Assembly: GCA_015069695.1 (NCBI GenBank)
Contig: JADCRZ010000010.1
Location: 135,191 to 199,190 of the forward strand
Source of the DNA: Williamsia sp.
Lineage (GTDB): Bacteria > Bacteroidota > Bacteroidia > Chitinophagales > Chitinophagaceae
DNA length: 64,000 nt
Direction: 5' to 3'
Shown here: positions 25,125 through 34,171 of the stretch, piece after piece
Numbering within the stretch: position 1 is the first letter of the stretch
Layout of the letters: every line of letters begins with the position of its first letter
Notes under the pieces: model-generated
Databases searched by the model: none
What the model was told of the DNA's origin: nothing
The model's input: the letters and a program-made list of their open reading frames with translations, nothing else
Program-made: the position numbers and the translations under genes

Positions 25125-27887
25125 TTATTTCAACAGCCCATCCACCAAAAATGATGCATAGTACAACGCGCCAATGGCTGGCGAACCATAAGCCTGGTAA
25201 ACCTGGTTGTTAAAGATGTTGCTGGCACCCAGCTTGATCATGGTTTTTCCATCAGCCATTTTTTTGTTCAGCTGCAGGTCAACAAGGGAGTAGGTGTTGA
25301 TGCGGCCGGGTCTTGTGCCGTTAAAGGTGCTGTACCAGTCAAAGGCATCCTGCCAATGCCAGGCAAGGTTAAATCCAAAGTTCCGGAAGGCATTTGGGTT
25401 GCCGAACATGAGATTGGAAGCCCATTTCGGTGTATTGAAAGCCGCGATGTTGTTGGGGTTGGCATTCTGCAGATTGAACTGCGACCAGGTAAGATTACCA
25501 CCCAAGGTATATCCACCGCGCATCATATAAGTGAGCGCAATGGAAGAACCTTGTGCCGATACCCTGTCTGGTGCATTGGTGTATAACTGAAAGGCATGTA
25601 CTTTTCCCCCCGGAATATCAGCAGCGGCATCGACGTTTATTTTACCATCTGTACCGGTTACATTGTGCTGTGGTTGGATCACCACCGTGTTTAAAATAAA
25701 ATTGGTGTAAGAACTGTAGTAATAGTTCACATCAACAAGCAGGCGATTGCTGATAAGTCCTTTATAGCCCAGCTCAAATGCCTTTTGCTGCTCAGGCTTG
25801 ATATAAGCCACATTTGATTTTTCCAGCTTATCCTTGTTTTGCGCAATGGCTTCCGGAAAGGACCTGCCTTGTGCCAGGGCGGCGCCAAAAGCTTGTCCAA
25901 AGGCACTCACCGAAGAAGAAGTAAAGGTATTTTCATACACATTCATGCCCTTGCTGTTGTTGGGCACACCGCCCAGGATCGTGATGGGACCTACGTTCAG
26001 GTGAATATACTGGTCGACCGGGGTAGGATTGCGAAAACCTGTTTGGTAGGATGCACGGAAGTTATGGACCTTGCCCGCCGTATACACGGCAGAAAAGCGG
26101 GGTGTGAAGCTGCCGGAAAAGTTTTCGTTTTTATCCCAGCGCAGGGAAGCGATCAGCTTGAGCTTTTCATCGAGCAGGCGTTTGCCAGCCTGCACAAAAG
26201 CCCCGTATTCTTTGATGGTGATCTTTTTGTCCTTGTCATCAAACAAACTGCCGTTGGTAAACATGTTGTAGTAGCGAAAGCTGCCACCACCCAGCAATTC
26301 AAAAAGCTTGACAGTATTGGAAAAATCATATTGGCCTTCGGTATGATAAAACTTGCTGTTGCTGAACACACCCGCACCACTCAGGCCGTAGTTGTGAATA
26401 GAAGCATCCTTGGCATGCTCAAATGCTGCTGTACCTGGCAGGAAGCGGCCCTGGTCGGCAAAAGCCCTTGCTGCCGGATGACTACCACCTGCAACGCCGT
26501 TTACCGAACCGTTGAATGCAGCAGCATAGCGGGTAAACCACATATCATCGGCTTTGTCCGGCGCTACGGCTGCGCCATTGAGATCCTTCACCCAATCGCG
26601 GTTGATGAACTGCGCCAGGGAGCGGGTATTGTATGAGTCGTGTGAGTTCTCGGCAACGCTGTAGCTACGCAAAAAGAAGTTGCTTCCTTTTAGTTCAAGG
26701 CGATGCGTCTGCAGCACAAAATTGTTCAGGTCAAAGCGGCTGCTGCCGGTGTAGCTGGCGGTACCACGGCCATAGTTGTATTGGTAAATAGCTTCCAGGT
26801 TGTTGGTGATGCGGTAATGAAGGGCCCCATTTAGTTTCAGGCTGTATACATTATAGTTCATCAACTCCTTTTCTTCGTAGCCGGTACGGGATACCTGCCC
26901 GATATTCGGCAGCGTCTTTGTTACTTCATCTCCGTAAATGTTGAGCGCATCCCGGCCGGGGTTGGCATCCCCCCGCTTATCTGGCGGCGTTTGTGCATTC
27001 ACGTCAGTATAGTTGGTAGCGTACCAATCAAGACCGGAGAGATAAGCCGCATTGACCTTAAACGCAAAACGGCCAAATGCTTTTGCATACCGGGCAGCGA
27101 AATCACCCAGTCCGTGCGGATCTACGCCCTTTTCGCCGATGTGGTTGATGCCTGTCTTTGCCTGCAGGGTAAGGCCCTGGTACCGGTAAGGATTTTTGGA
27201 GCGCATAGACAGCACGCCGTTAAAAGCCACAGGTCCGTACAAAGCAGATGCTGCCCCGGGAATGACCTCTGCGCTCTCCAGGTCAATGTCTGATGCGCCG
27301 AACTGGTTACCCACAGCGAAGTTGAGGCCCGGTGTTTGGTTGTCTACGCCATCGAGCAGCTGAAGGAAACGCGAGTTGCCGGTGCTGTTAAAACCCCTGG
27401 TATTGATTTGCTTGTAGGTAAGACTGCTGGTTACAGCTTCCACCCCTTTCAGGTTTTGCAAGCCGTCGTAAAAAGAAAGCGAAGGATTTTCCCGGATCAT
27501 GCGGGTATTCATTTTCTCAATGCTTACCGGCGATTGTAAAATATTTTCCGGAACCCGGGAAGCGGTGGTCACCACTTCATTCAGGCCGGCTGTTTGTTGC
27601 TGCAGCTGAATCGAAAGGGTTTGCGAGCTGCTTGTTACCGTTTGTTCAGTGGCAGCGTAACTAACAGAAGAAACAAGCAAGGTCAATGGCAGTTTGATCT
27701 TTGTAACGGTTAAGGAGAAAGATCCCCTTTCATCGGTTGTTGTTCCCACCAGGGTGTTCTTCACGATCACACTGGCATTGGCAACAGGTTCATTGCGTGA
27801 ATCGGTCACTTTCCCAACCAGCTTAACTTCCTGTGCAGCCAGGCGAAGAGAAGAAAAAAGCAGCAGAAAGAAGAAAGTAGATTTCAT
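25125..27887 (-). CDS. TonB-dependent outer-membrane receptor
   Basis: A 920-residue receptor. Signal peptide (STFFFLLLFSSLRLAAQ), a carboxypeptidase-regulatory-like beta domain (about 22-105: VGKVTDSRNEPVANASVIVKN), a plug domain (about 115-240: NILQSPVSIEKMN, then LLDGVDNQTPGLN and DIDLESAEVIPGAASALYGP) and a ~650-residue barrel ending KLGASNIFNNQVY...YASFLVDGLLK. No SusD partner is present, so it is not a standard polysaccharide locus; single receptors of this type take up siderophores, cofactors or small organics. It is the second gene of the CMD-TonB-MFS-CMD-CMD-DUF3179 block. Confidence 0.93.
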   Translation of the reverse strand: MKSTFFFLLLFSSLRLAAQEVKLVGKVTDSRNEPVANASVIVKNTLVGTTTDERGSFSLTVTKIKLPLTLLVSSVSYAATEQTVTSSSQTLSIQLQQQTAGLNEVVTTASRVPENILQSPVSIEKMNTRMIRENPSLSFYDGLQNLKGVEAVTSSLTYKQINTRGFNSTGNSRFLQLLDGVDNQTPGLNFAVGNQFGASDIDLESAEVIPGAASALYGPVAFNGVLSMRSKNPYRYQGLTLQAKTGINHIGEKGVDPHGLGDFAARYAKAFGRFAFKVNAAYLSGLDWYATNYTDVNAQTPPDKRGDANPGRDALNIYGDEVTKTLPNIGQVSRTGYEEKELMNYNVYSLKLNGALHYRITNNLEAIYQYNYGRGTASYTGSSRFDLNNFVLQTHRLELKGSNFFLRSYSVAENSHDSYNTRSLAQFINRDWVKDLNGAAVAPDKADDMWFTRYAAAFNGSVNGVAGGSHPAARAFADQGRFLPGTAAFEHAKDASIHNYGLSGAGVFSNSKFYHTEGQYDFSNTVKLFELLGGGSFRYYNMFTNGSLFDDKDKKITIKEYGAFVQAGKRLLDEKLKLIASLRWDKNENFSGSFTPRFSAVYTAGKVHNFRASYQTGFRNPTPVDQYIHLNVGPITILGGVPNNSKGMNVYENTFTSSSVSAFGQAFGAALAQGRSFPEAIAQNKDKLEKSNVAYIKPEQQKAFELGYKGLISNRLLVDVNYYYSSYTNFILNTVVIQPQHNVTGTDGKINVDAAADIPGGKVHAFQLYTNAPDRVSAQGSSIALTYMMRGGYTLGGNLTWSQFNLQNANPNNIAAFNTPKWASNLMFGNPNAFRNFGFNLAWHWQDAFDWYSTFNGTRPGRINTYSLVDLQLNKKMADGKTMIKLGASNIFNNQVYQAYGSPAIGALYYASFLVDGLLK

Positions 27888-27915
27888 ATAAATGGGTATT
27901 TGGGGAACAGGCGGT

Positions 27916-28476
27916 TTATTTTTTTAAATGATCATAGCCTTGGGGCAACCGGGTATAGCCGTGGTTCACAAGGCGTTCAGCGAGGGTATCGTAGTAAGCA
28001 GCATTGCCCGGCAGGGCGGTAGCCAATCCATCCACGTACCGGTTGTAAAGACAGAACAAGGCTGCAATCAGCACCGTGTCATGAATTTCCACATCTGCAG
28101 CGCCCGCGGATTTGGCAGCGGCGATGGCTTCGGCAGTCACGCTCCGGCCACTTTCCCTCACCAGGGCAGCGATCTGCAGCAAGGCTTTCATCTTGTCGCT
28201 AACGGGTGCTTCCTCAATAGCCGATTTCACCTTTGTCGTTGTTTCTTTTTCGCCGAGTAACAGGTCGGCGGCTGCCGTGTGTGCGGTTGTGCAGAAAGTG
28301 CATTGGTTTCCGTTAGAAACAACGGTAGCGATCAACTCCCGTTCGGCCGGCGTGAGGGTTGATGGTCCACGAAGCAGGAACTGCGTCAGTTCGCGAATGG
28401 GTTTAGCCGAATCCTTGCGGTATTCCAGCAATCCGGTAATGCCGGGCAGGTGTGCCTCGACAGGTATATAAGGCAT
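27916..28476 (-). CDS. Carboxymuconolactone decarboxylase/AhpD-like protein, copy 3
   Basis: A 186-residue paralogue of the two CMD proteins at 22,610-23,727. It begins PYIPVEAHLPGITGLLEYR, carries CTFCTTAH (Cys59, Cys62, His66) after LTPAERELIATVVSNGNQ, and ends with DVEIHDTVLIAALFCLYNRYVDGLA. It is the first gene of the block, 28 bases before the TonB receptor. About 220 bases upstream (28,477-28,697) hold its leader; there are short inverted repeats there, but no riboswitch class could be recognised. Confidence 0.88.
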   Translation of the reverse strand: MPYIPVEAHLPGITGLLEYRKDSAKPIRELTQFLLRGPSTLTPAERELIATVVSNGNQCTFCTTAHTAAADLLLGEKETTTKVKSAIEEAPVSDKMKALLQIAALVRESGRSVTAEAIAAAKSAGAADVEIHDTVLIAALFCLYNRYVDGLATALPGNAAYYDTLAERLVNHGYTRLPQGYDHLKK

Positions 28477-28697
28477 GTAAAAAAGGTTGAATGTAGAAAT
28501 TTGTTGACGGCAAGATTGTACCAGGAGAACTAACCAGATCTGGCATCCGGCATGGGATGATCCATGCGTATGCTTGCTATTGCACCTCCGTCAGTTATTC
28601 CCTGCAGAAGGGAGCAACGCCTTGTTGTTCATAGACTTTCAATAATAATTACTGAGAATCACTTTTGTATGATACAACCAAATAAGGAAAGAAGAAT

Positions 28698-29240
28698 TCA
28701 GGCATTCTCTTCAGGTGGATGAAGGTTCCTGTTAAGAAAAGTGCAGGATAAGGGAGAATTGAATCCAGGAAACAGCCGCATGCAGAATTGCGTTGGAACA
28801 AAAATGGGGTAGTCGGCTCCCGGTGTGTTTTGCTCGCTAAAGCCGTTTGCTTTTTTGATGGAATTGTGTTTTCCGGAAGGCAGGTCTGCTGTCTTTTTAG
28901 CGTAATCGGTTTGTGCCCCGTGCAGCTTTGTTTTTGCCTGGTTGGGCAGGCACAAAATGTAAAGCGTATCGTTTGCTGTTCTGCGCTTTACATAGCTGTA
29001 ATAAACACCCTTGTATGTTACTTCCCCCTCGATCCGCTCATAATCTGTTTGGCTGGTATAATAAGGCAGGTTTAAGGGGATTTTGATTTGAACCAGGTCT
29101 TCGTTGCTATAGCTGCTACGATCCAGCTGCTGCGCAAATTGCCGATCTGATTGTTGAATAATATAGGAAAAAACAACGCAATAACCTGCCAGGTTGAACA
29201 GGTAGACAGCAAGCAGGAGTATGGCAAACAGCTTTTTCAG
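28698..29240 (-). CDS. Membrane-anchored small protein lacking an ATG start
   Basis: The minus-strand frame is open from about 29,269 down to a TGA at 28,698. From a CTG at 29,240 it reads (M)KKLFAILLLAVYLFNLAGY, a clean signal/anchor helix, then SYIIQQSDRQFAQQLDRSSY, EDLVQIKIPLNLPYYTSQTD, YERIEGEVTYKGVYYSYVKR, NDTLYILCLPNQAKTKL, and a Pro-rich end (HPPEENA). The layout resembles a Bacteroidota family of ~180 residues known to me only as hypothetical. The CTG sits just where such proteins start with ATG. The first ATG/GTG/TTG in frame is a TTG at 28,955, far too late. Either CTG is used or the gene has just lost its start. Confidence 0.6.
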   Translation of the reverse strand: MKKLFAILLLAVYLFNLAGYCVVFSYIIQQSDRQFAQQLDRSSYSNEDLVQIKIPLNLPYYTSQTDYERIEGEVTYKGVYYSYVKRRTANDTLYILCLPNQAKTKLHGAQTDYAKKTADLPSGKHNSIKKANGFSEQNTPGADYPIFVPTQFCMRLFPGFNSPLSCTFLNRNLHPPEENA

Positions 29241-29323
29241 GCTGAAATTTTCCTGAATGTAGAAAAATTTTCAACACAAAAAAATTTTACTTGGGGGACT
29301 GCAGGATCTGGTGACAGGCTGCT

Positions 29324-29368
29324 AAAAGCCGTATGCCAGAAGCAGGTATGGCTGCTTCTGGCATACGG
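29324..29368 (-). terminator. Hairpin terminator of the FG-GAP protein gene
   Basis: A 17-bp perfect stem (29329-29345 with 29352-29368) with a 6-base loop. On the minus strand a TTTT run follows the stem (29324-29327). It lies 50 bases past the stop of the FG-GAP protein gene. Confidence 0.75.
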
Positions 29369-29417
29369 AAGGGGTTAAACGAAGGAATAGCGTTACAATA
29401 AAAAAGCCAGCTTTTTC

Positions 29418-31199
29418 TTAAGGCTGTACCAGCAGCTTGGTAACCTGGACGCCATGCGCGCTGGTTACCTTCACGTAGTACAGACCGGCAGGGTGTTGAT
29501 TGAGGCTGAGCCTCACCGTATGCCTGGTCGTTTTATCATCCAGGTTAACAACCCGTTTTTCCACAGCAAGGCCGCTCTCTGTCAATACTTCTATTGTGGC
29601 AGTCAGTGCTTTTACATGCTCTAACTGCACGGCATATGCGCCCTTGGTAGGATTGGGATATACCTGCATAGATAATGTTATGGCCGATGTGGTTGCAACA
29701 GAAGGAGACGAGGGCGCATCTACTTTAAAAACCGAGATGTTGCCGCTGCCTGCATTGGCTGCTGCCACCTCGACTATACCATCGCCGTCCAGATCTCCGA
29801 GTGCCAAGCCCAGCGTATAAATGCCTGCATCAAAATCGACTTTGCCGGCAAAGGAAGAAGCTGTGATGCTGCCTGCAGTAGCGGTGTTGCGCAATACAGA
29901 AACGCTGTTGGAAGCCGTATTGGCTGTCAGCAGATCAAGCTTGCCATCTCCATCGGCATCACCAATCGCCATTGCATACGGATTGATACCTGTTGCAAAA
30001 TTGACTGCCGGTGCAAAGGAGGCGGTGGTAATGTTTCCAGCAATACTTGTGTTCTGCAGCACAGACAAGTTGCTGGAAGCAAAATTTGCTACCACGATCT
30101 CGGGCTTGCCATCTCCATCTGCGTCGCGGAGGGCCAGATCAACCGGGCTGTTGCCTGCCGCGAAATCAACCTTGGGTGCAAAAGATATGTTGGTAAGCAA
30201 GCCGCTGCCAGAGCGGTTGCGGATCACGCTAACGGTGTTGGACCGCTCATTGGCCACCACAATATCCTGTTTACCGTCGCCATCCAGGTCACTTACGGCC
30301 ACAGCGCGTGGATACTCACCGCAGGGCATGGAAAAATAAGTAACACCGAAAGTAACATTGGTATTCATCACTACCGCTACGCCCATGGAATAAGGGAGGG
30401 TTAGCAACAGGTCAGGCTTTCCATCCACGTCAAGATCAGCAACCGCAAAATCAGAGATATACTGCCCGATGTTAAGGTCTATGCGCGATGCAGCAAAAGA
30501 AGCGGCTGTAATAGAACCAGCTGCAGTTGTTGTATTGCGAAGGACAGATACGGTGTTGGAAGCCGGGCTCAGTACCAGGATGTCGAGCTTTCCGTCGTTG
30601 TCCCAGTCCCACACCGCTACCTTGCGCGGAAGGGGTGCTGTGGCAAAATCGACCCGGCCGGCGAAAGAGCCTGCCATGATTGTTCCGGCAGCAGCCGTGT
30701 TGCGCATCACGGATACCAAGCCAAGACTTTCGTTCACAGAAACCATTTCAGGCTTTCCATCTCCATCCAGGTCGCCAAAAGCAACAGAATAGGTAACATC
30801 ACCAGGGGTGGCAAAATCTGTTTTCGGACGATAGAAGTTGCCGGGAATGCCGGAGCCAAAAGGATTGATGAAAGTAGGCGTAAAAGGCACGAGCGTATAA
30901 CCAGTAAGACTAGTGGTCCGGTTGAATACTTTGATAGGATCGGAAGTTATGCCGGTGGGCACAGAAACGGTCAGACTGCTTGCGGAACCGCCGGTCACCG
31001 TCGCTTTTGTGCTGCCAAAGAAAACCCAGTTGTTGGAAGGCACAGGATCAAAGCCTGAACCACTCAGGGTAACCATCGTCCCTGCCGGTCCGCGGGCCGG
31101 ATTGAAGGACATGATCTTTGGCTGCGCCAGGGCGTGCAACGAGGAGAGTACAAGAATGACAAATAACAGTTTGTAAGAAGACAGGTAGAATAATTCCAT
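29418..31199 (-). CDS. Secreted IPT/TIG and FG-GAP repeat protein with type IX sorting domain
   Basis: A 593-residue exported protein. Signal peptide (LLFVILVLSSLHALAQ), an IPT/TIG domain (about 28-105: IMSFNPARGPAGTMVTLSGSG), then about seven FG-GAP/VCBS-like repeats, each with the calcium-binding pattern DxDGDGKxE/D (DLDGDGKPEMVS, DWDNDGKLDILV, DADGDGKLDLLT). The last ~80 residues are a type A sorting domain (VYPNPTKGAYAVQLEHV to the end VTKLLVQP), so it should be exported by the Gld/Por system encoded further right. Likely a cell-surface or released beta-propeller protein; ligand unknown. Confidence 0.88.
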   Translation of the reverse strand: MELFYLSSYKLLFVILVLSSLHALAQPKIMSFNPARGPAGTMVTLSGSGFDPVPSNNWVFFGSTKATVTGGSASSLTVSVPTGITSDPIKVFNRTTSLTGYTLVPFTPTFINPFGSGIPGNFYRPKTDFATPGDVTYSVAFGDLDGDGKPEMVSVNESLGLVSVMRNTAAAGTIMAGSFAGRVDFATAPLPRKVAVWDWDNDGKLDILVLSPASNTVSVLRNTTTAAGSITAASFAASRIDLNIGQYISDFAVADLDVDGKPDLLLTLPYSMGVAVVMNTNVTFGVTYFSMPCGEYPRAVAVSDLDGDGKQDIVVANERSNTVSVIRNRSGSGLLTNISFAPKVDFAAGNSPVDLALRDADGDGKPEIVVANFASSNLSVLQNTSIAGNITTASFAPAVNFATGINPYAMAIGDADGDGKLDLLTANTASNSVSVLRNTATAGSITASSFAGKVDFDAGIYTLGLALGDLDGDGIVEVAAANAGSGNISVFKVDAPSSPSVATTSAITLSMQVYPNPTKGAYAVQLEHVKALTATIEVLTESGLAVEKRVVNLDDKTTRHTVRLSLNQHPAGLYYVKVTSAHGVQVTKLLVQP

Positions 31200-31659
31200 A
31201 TAGATTGTTTCAAATTAAATGCAGGTTATTATACTGATAGTCAGCTCGCTATTTTGTGAGATCATTGGTCTGTAAACCGCAGTGTATTGTCAGGAGATAT
31301 TGAATCAAAGCAGGTAAAGGCGGCTTCATAGGATCGGAACTACTTGGATAGAAAAGCCGCATGAAAGATAAAGATCATCTCGTTTAAAAGAAATATTTAT
31401 CCATACTGAATGCAATCTCAAAGCTCACAAACAGATTTAAATAAAACATCCCCCAAATTGGGGGATATTTTATTTAAATCAACATTTTTTTGTCAGGCTT
31501 TTACTTATGGCAGCCAATACCTGGCGTTCTGCTACCCGGGGCATCCACATGAACAATAATCCCTGATCAAGGAGGACAGGTGTTGTACCATTTGTTCTGA
31601 CCAAAACACCTCCTTTCCTTCTGATAAAGAGAATGTCTTCAAACACCGGCAACCAACCC
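31200..31659. other. Intergenic region with a long AT-flanked hairpin
   Basis: 460 bases between the esterase stop and the FG-GAP gene start, both on the minus strand. The one clear element is a hairpin at 31437-31477: 18-base arms with one mismatch, core CCCCC/GGGGG and A/T-rich base, loop AAATT. It may end the esterase transcript. No gene was recognised. Confidence 0.55.
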
Positions 31660-32787
31660 TTAATTACCCAATGCCTGCTTTAATCTTTGTGCTGCAAATG
31701 CCTGTGCGTCTTTGGCTTCGCGGACCACGGTGGCCATGCCAAAGAACTCATGTGTTACGCCGGTATAAACCTGACGCACCACCGGTACTTTTGCGGCATC
31801 CAGCCTGGCTGCCAGCTGGCCTCCTTCTGATTCCAAAGGATCAATTTCAGCATTGATAATGGTGGCGGGCGGAAGACCCGCGAGGTTGGCATTCACCAAT
31901 GATATCAGGGGATTGGAACCTTCTGATGAATTACTCAGGTAATACATGAAGAACCATTGCATGAGCGGTTTGCTCAGCGGATGCGCTTCTGCATACTGAT
32001 TGTAAGAAGGCGTGTTGAAATCGTAATCGGCTATCGGGTAAACAGATAAAATATGCTTCGGAACAGCAAAGCTGCTGTCTCTTGCCATCATAGCCACAGC
32101 CACGGCTAAATTGCCGCCCGCACTCTCGCCTGCTGTTGCAACTTTTGCCGCATCAGCTTTGATAGAAGCCGCATTTTGTACGGCCCACTTGTACGCAGCA
32201 TAGGAATCTTTGTGTGCAGTAGGGAATTTAGATTCAGGCGCTTTGCGGTATTCAACAGAAACAACAACTGCATCTACCTGCTCGGCCAGTGCTTGCGCAG
32301 ACGCGTCATACGTATCTATAGTGGCAATTACCCAACCGCCTCCATGGTAGTATACAATCAAGGGATAAGAACTCTTGCCTGTTTTAGGTGTATAGATCCG
32401 CAGGTGTATGGTTCCATCCTGCACCGCGATGTCTTTTCCTGTTGTGTCTACATTCATGGGCGGCATTGGAATCGCAAATTTCTGCATGACCTTTTTTACT
32501 GCGTCCGCTGCCGTAGGTTGCTGGCGGGCTTGTTGCGGCGTCAGTGTATACAACGCAACAGGGGAAGGACCGTCCAATGTTTCTATAACGGTTTGCATCT
32601 GGGGGTTGATGGTCGGCCCCCAGGCCGGTTTTGGACCACTGGGCTGAATACGGTCGTACGGATCATCTGCAACGATGTTGTCTTCCTTTGTGCAGGATAC
32701 CATTCCTATCGAAAACACAACGAACAGTAGAAAAAAGAGAGTTGTCTTAAATACGGCTTTGCCGTTTGCGTAAAGCTTAGCTTTCAT
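31660..32787 (-). CDS. Alpha/beta-hydrolase lipoprotein (hormone-sensitive-lipase type esterase)
   Basis: A 375-residue carboxylesterase-like enzyme. The lipoprotein signal ends FSIGMVSC (Cys32). The oxyanion motif HGGGW (148-152) and nucleophile GESAGG (Ser222) are classic for the HSL family, with Asp316 in EIDPLES and His346 in GVTHEFFG completing the triad. It should hydrolyse small acyl esters at the cell envelope. The ATG at 32787 gives the lipoprotein signal; a longer frame to 32904 adds a Cys/Pro-rich stretch without signal features. It is divergent from the alcohol dehydrogenase gene. Confidence 0.88.
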   Translation of the reverse strand: MKAKLYANGKAVFKTTLFFLLFVVFSIGMVSCTKEDNIVADDPYDRIQPSGPKPAWGPTINPQMQTVIETLDGPSPVALYTLTPQQARQQPTAADAVKKVMQKFAIPMPPMNVDTTGKDIAVQDGTIHLRIYTPKTGKSSYPLIVYYHGGGWVIATIDTYDASAQALAEQVDAVVVSVEYRKAPESKFPTAHKDSYAAYKWAVQNAASIKADAAKVATAGESAGGNLAVAVAMMARDSSFAVPKHILSVYPIADYDFNTPSYNQYAEAHPLSKPLMQWFFMYYLSNSSEGSNPLISLVNANLAGLPPATIINAEIDPLESEGGQLAARLDAAKVPVVRQVYTGVTHEFFGMATVVREAKDAQAFAAQRLKQALGN

Positions 32788-33086
32788 TGATCTTTGAGAG
32801 ATCATATGCGAAAAATCATTCCACCCAAATCCGGCTTTAAAGCCAACTATGAGCGTAGAAGGGCATCTACAATAAACAGGATGCACGGGGTATTCCGACG
32901 GCATAAACCTGCTTGATCAATACCCCATGTACGCCAGGTATTGCAGGAGCGGTAAGCAGCAAGGAGGTCAGGGATGACCATTCAGATTGAAAATCTGCTG
33001 TCTGCTTTTGGATACAACATTCCCTGATTTGGATAATCCTTCATCGGGATTACCGGTGAATTTTGCATTATAAAACAGAACCCTTT
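32788..33086. other. Divergent promoter region, esterase and alcohol dehydrogenase
   Basis: About 300 bases between two divergent genes. It must contain both promoters. No palindrome or consensus element could be assigned with confidence. Confidence 0.5.
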
Positions 33087-34127
33087 ATGATACAAGCAAA
33101 AGGCTATGCGGCCCAGACTGCAGAAACTCCGCTGGCACCCTGGCAATTTGAAAGAAGAGACCTGGGCGCGCACGATGTACAGATAGAAATCCTTTATTGC
33201 GGTGTTTGTCATACGGACATCCACCTCACACGGAACGAATGGTTCCCAGGCATCTTTCCCATGGTTCCCGGTCATGAAATTGTGGGCCGGATTAGCAACG
33301 TCGGGCTTCATGTAAAAAAGTTCAGCATTGGTCATCTCGGCGGCGTGGGTGTAATGGTAGACTCCTGCCGCGAGTGTGAAGATTGCAAAAGGGGACAGGA
33401 ACAATTTTGCACCGTTAGTCCGGTACAGACCTACAACAACATAGGGAAGGATGGCTTACCTGCTTACGGAGGCTACTCAAATACCATCGTCGTAAACGAA
33501 GATTTTGTACACCACATTTCTGAGAAGCTGGATCTTGCAGCGGTAGCACCGCTTTTATGCGCCGGCATTACGACGTATTCGCCGTTGAAGAGATGGAAAG
33601 CAGGCAAAGGAGACAAACTGGCTGTCGTGGGACTTGGCGGACTGGGACACATGGGTGTGAAGTTCGGGGTAGCGTTTGGTGCAGATGTAACAGTTATCAG
33701 TACATCACCGCACAAAGAAGCGGCAGCCAGAGAATTGTGCGCTCATCATTTCCTCCTTTCCAAAGATGAGGAACAGATGAGGGCTGCAACAAGGAGCTTT
33801 GATTTTATCCTGGATACCGTAGCCAATGACCACGACATCAATCCTTATCTGAACACACTGAAAACAAACGGCATTTACATCAATGTAGGCATGCCGGCAA
33901 AGCCCTGGGAAGTATCTTCTTTCTCGCTGGCAACAGGCAACAAAGTAATCGCTGGTTCCGGTGCCGGCGGTCTGCCGGAGACCCAGGAAATGCTTGACTT
34001 CTGCGCTGAGCACAACATTGTTTCAGACATTGAGCTGATCGACATCAAAGACATCCAAACGGCTTATAACCGCATGTTAAAGGGAGATGTGAAGTACCGT
34101 TTTGTGATTGACATGAAAACCCTGTGA
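33087..34127 (+). CDS. Zinc-dependent NAD(P) alcohol dehydrogenase (CAD-like)
   Basis: A 346-residue medium-chain dehydrogenase of the cinnamyl-alcohol/aldehyde reductase (YahK-like) group. The catalytic zinc site is CGVCHTD (Cys41) and PGHEIVG (His63, Glu64). The structural zinc site is DSCRECEDCKRGQEQFC (Cys94, 97, 100, 108). The Rossmann motif is VVGLGGLGHMGVKFG. It reduces or oxidises aldehydes and alcohols with NADP(H) in the cytoplasm. In place of the usual GDRVGVG before the structural site it reads SIGHLGGVGVM, a small deviation. The ATG at 33087 is preferred over 33063. The AraC gene follows in the same direction. Confidence 0.9.
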   Translation: MIQAKGYAAQTAETPLAPWQFERRDLGAHDVQIEILYCGVCHTDIHLTRNEWFPGIFPMVPGHEIVGRISNVGLHVKKFSIGHLGGVGVMVDSCRECEDCKRGQEQFCTVSPVQTYNNIGKDGLPAYGGYSNTIVVNEDFVHHISEKLDLAAVAPLLCAGITTYSPLKRWKAGKGDKLAVVGLGGLGHMGVKFGVAFGADVTVISTSPHKEAAARELCAHHFLLSKDEEQMRAATRSFDFILDTVANDHDINPYLNTLKTNGIYINVGMPAKPWEVSSFSLATGNKVIAGSGAGGLPETQEMLDFCAEHNIVSDIELIDIKDIQTAYNRMLKGDVKYRFVIDMKTL

Positions 34128-34128
34128 T

Positions 34129-34154
34129 AAAAGGGAGCGCTGTCTCCCTTTTTT
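34129..34154 (+). terminator. Intrinsic terminator or attenuator between dehydrogenase and araC-like gene
   Basis: A 9-bp stem (AAAAGGGAG 34129-34137 with CTCCCTTTT 34144-34152) and a T-run, starting right at the dehydrogenase stop and 18 bases before the next ATG. It should cut most readthrough into the regulator. Confidence 0.75.
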
Positions 34155-34171
34155 ATGAACTTTGCTACCAA

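Noticed and set aside
28477..28697. Possible riboswitch in the leader of CMD copy 3
   Set aside because: Short inverted repeats exist, but no conserved core of the TPP, cobalamin, SAM or other classes could be matched.
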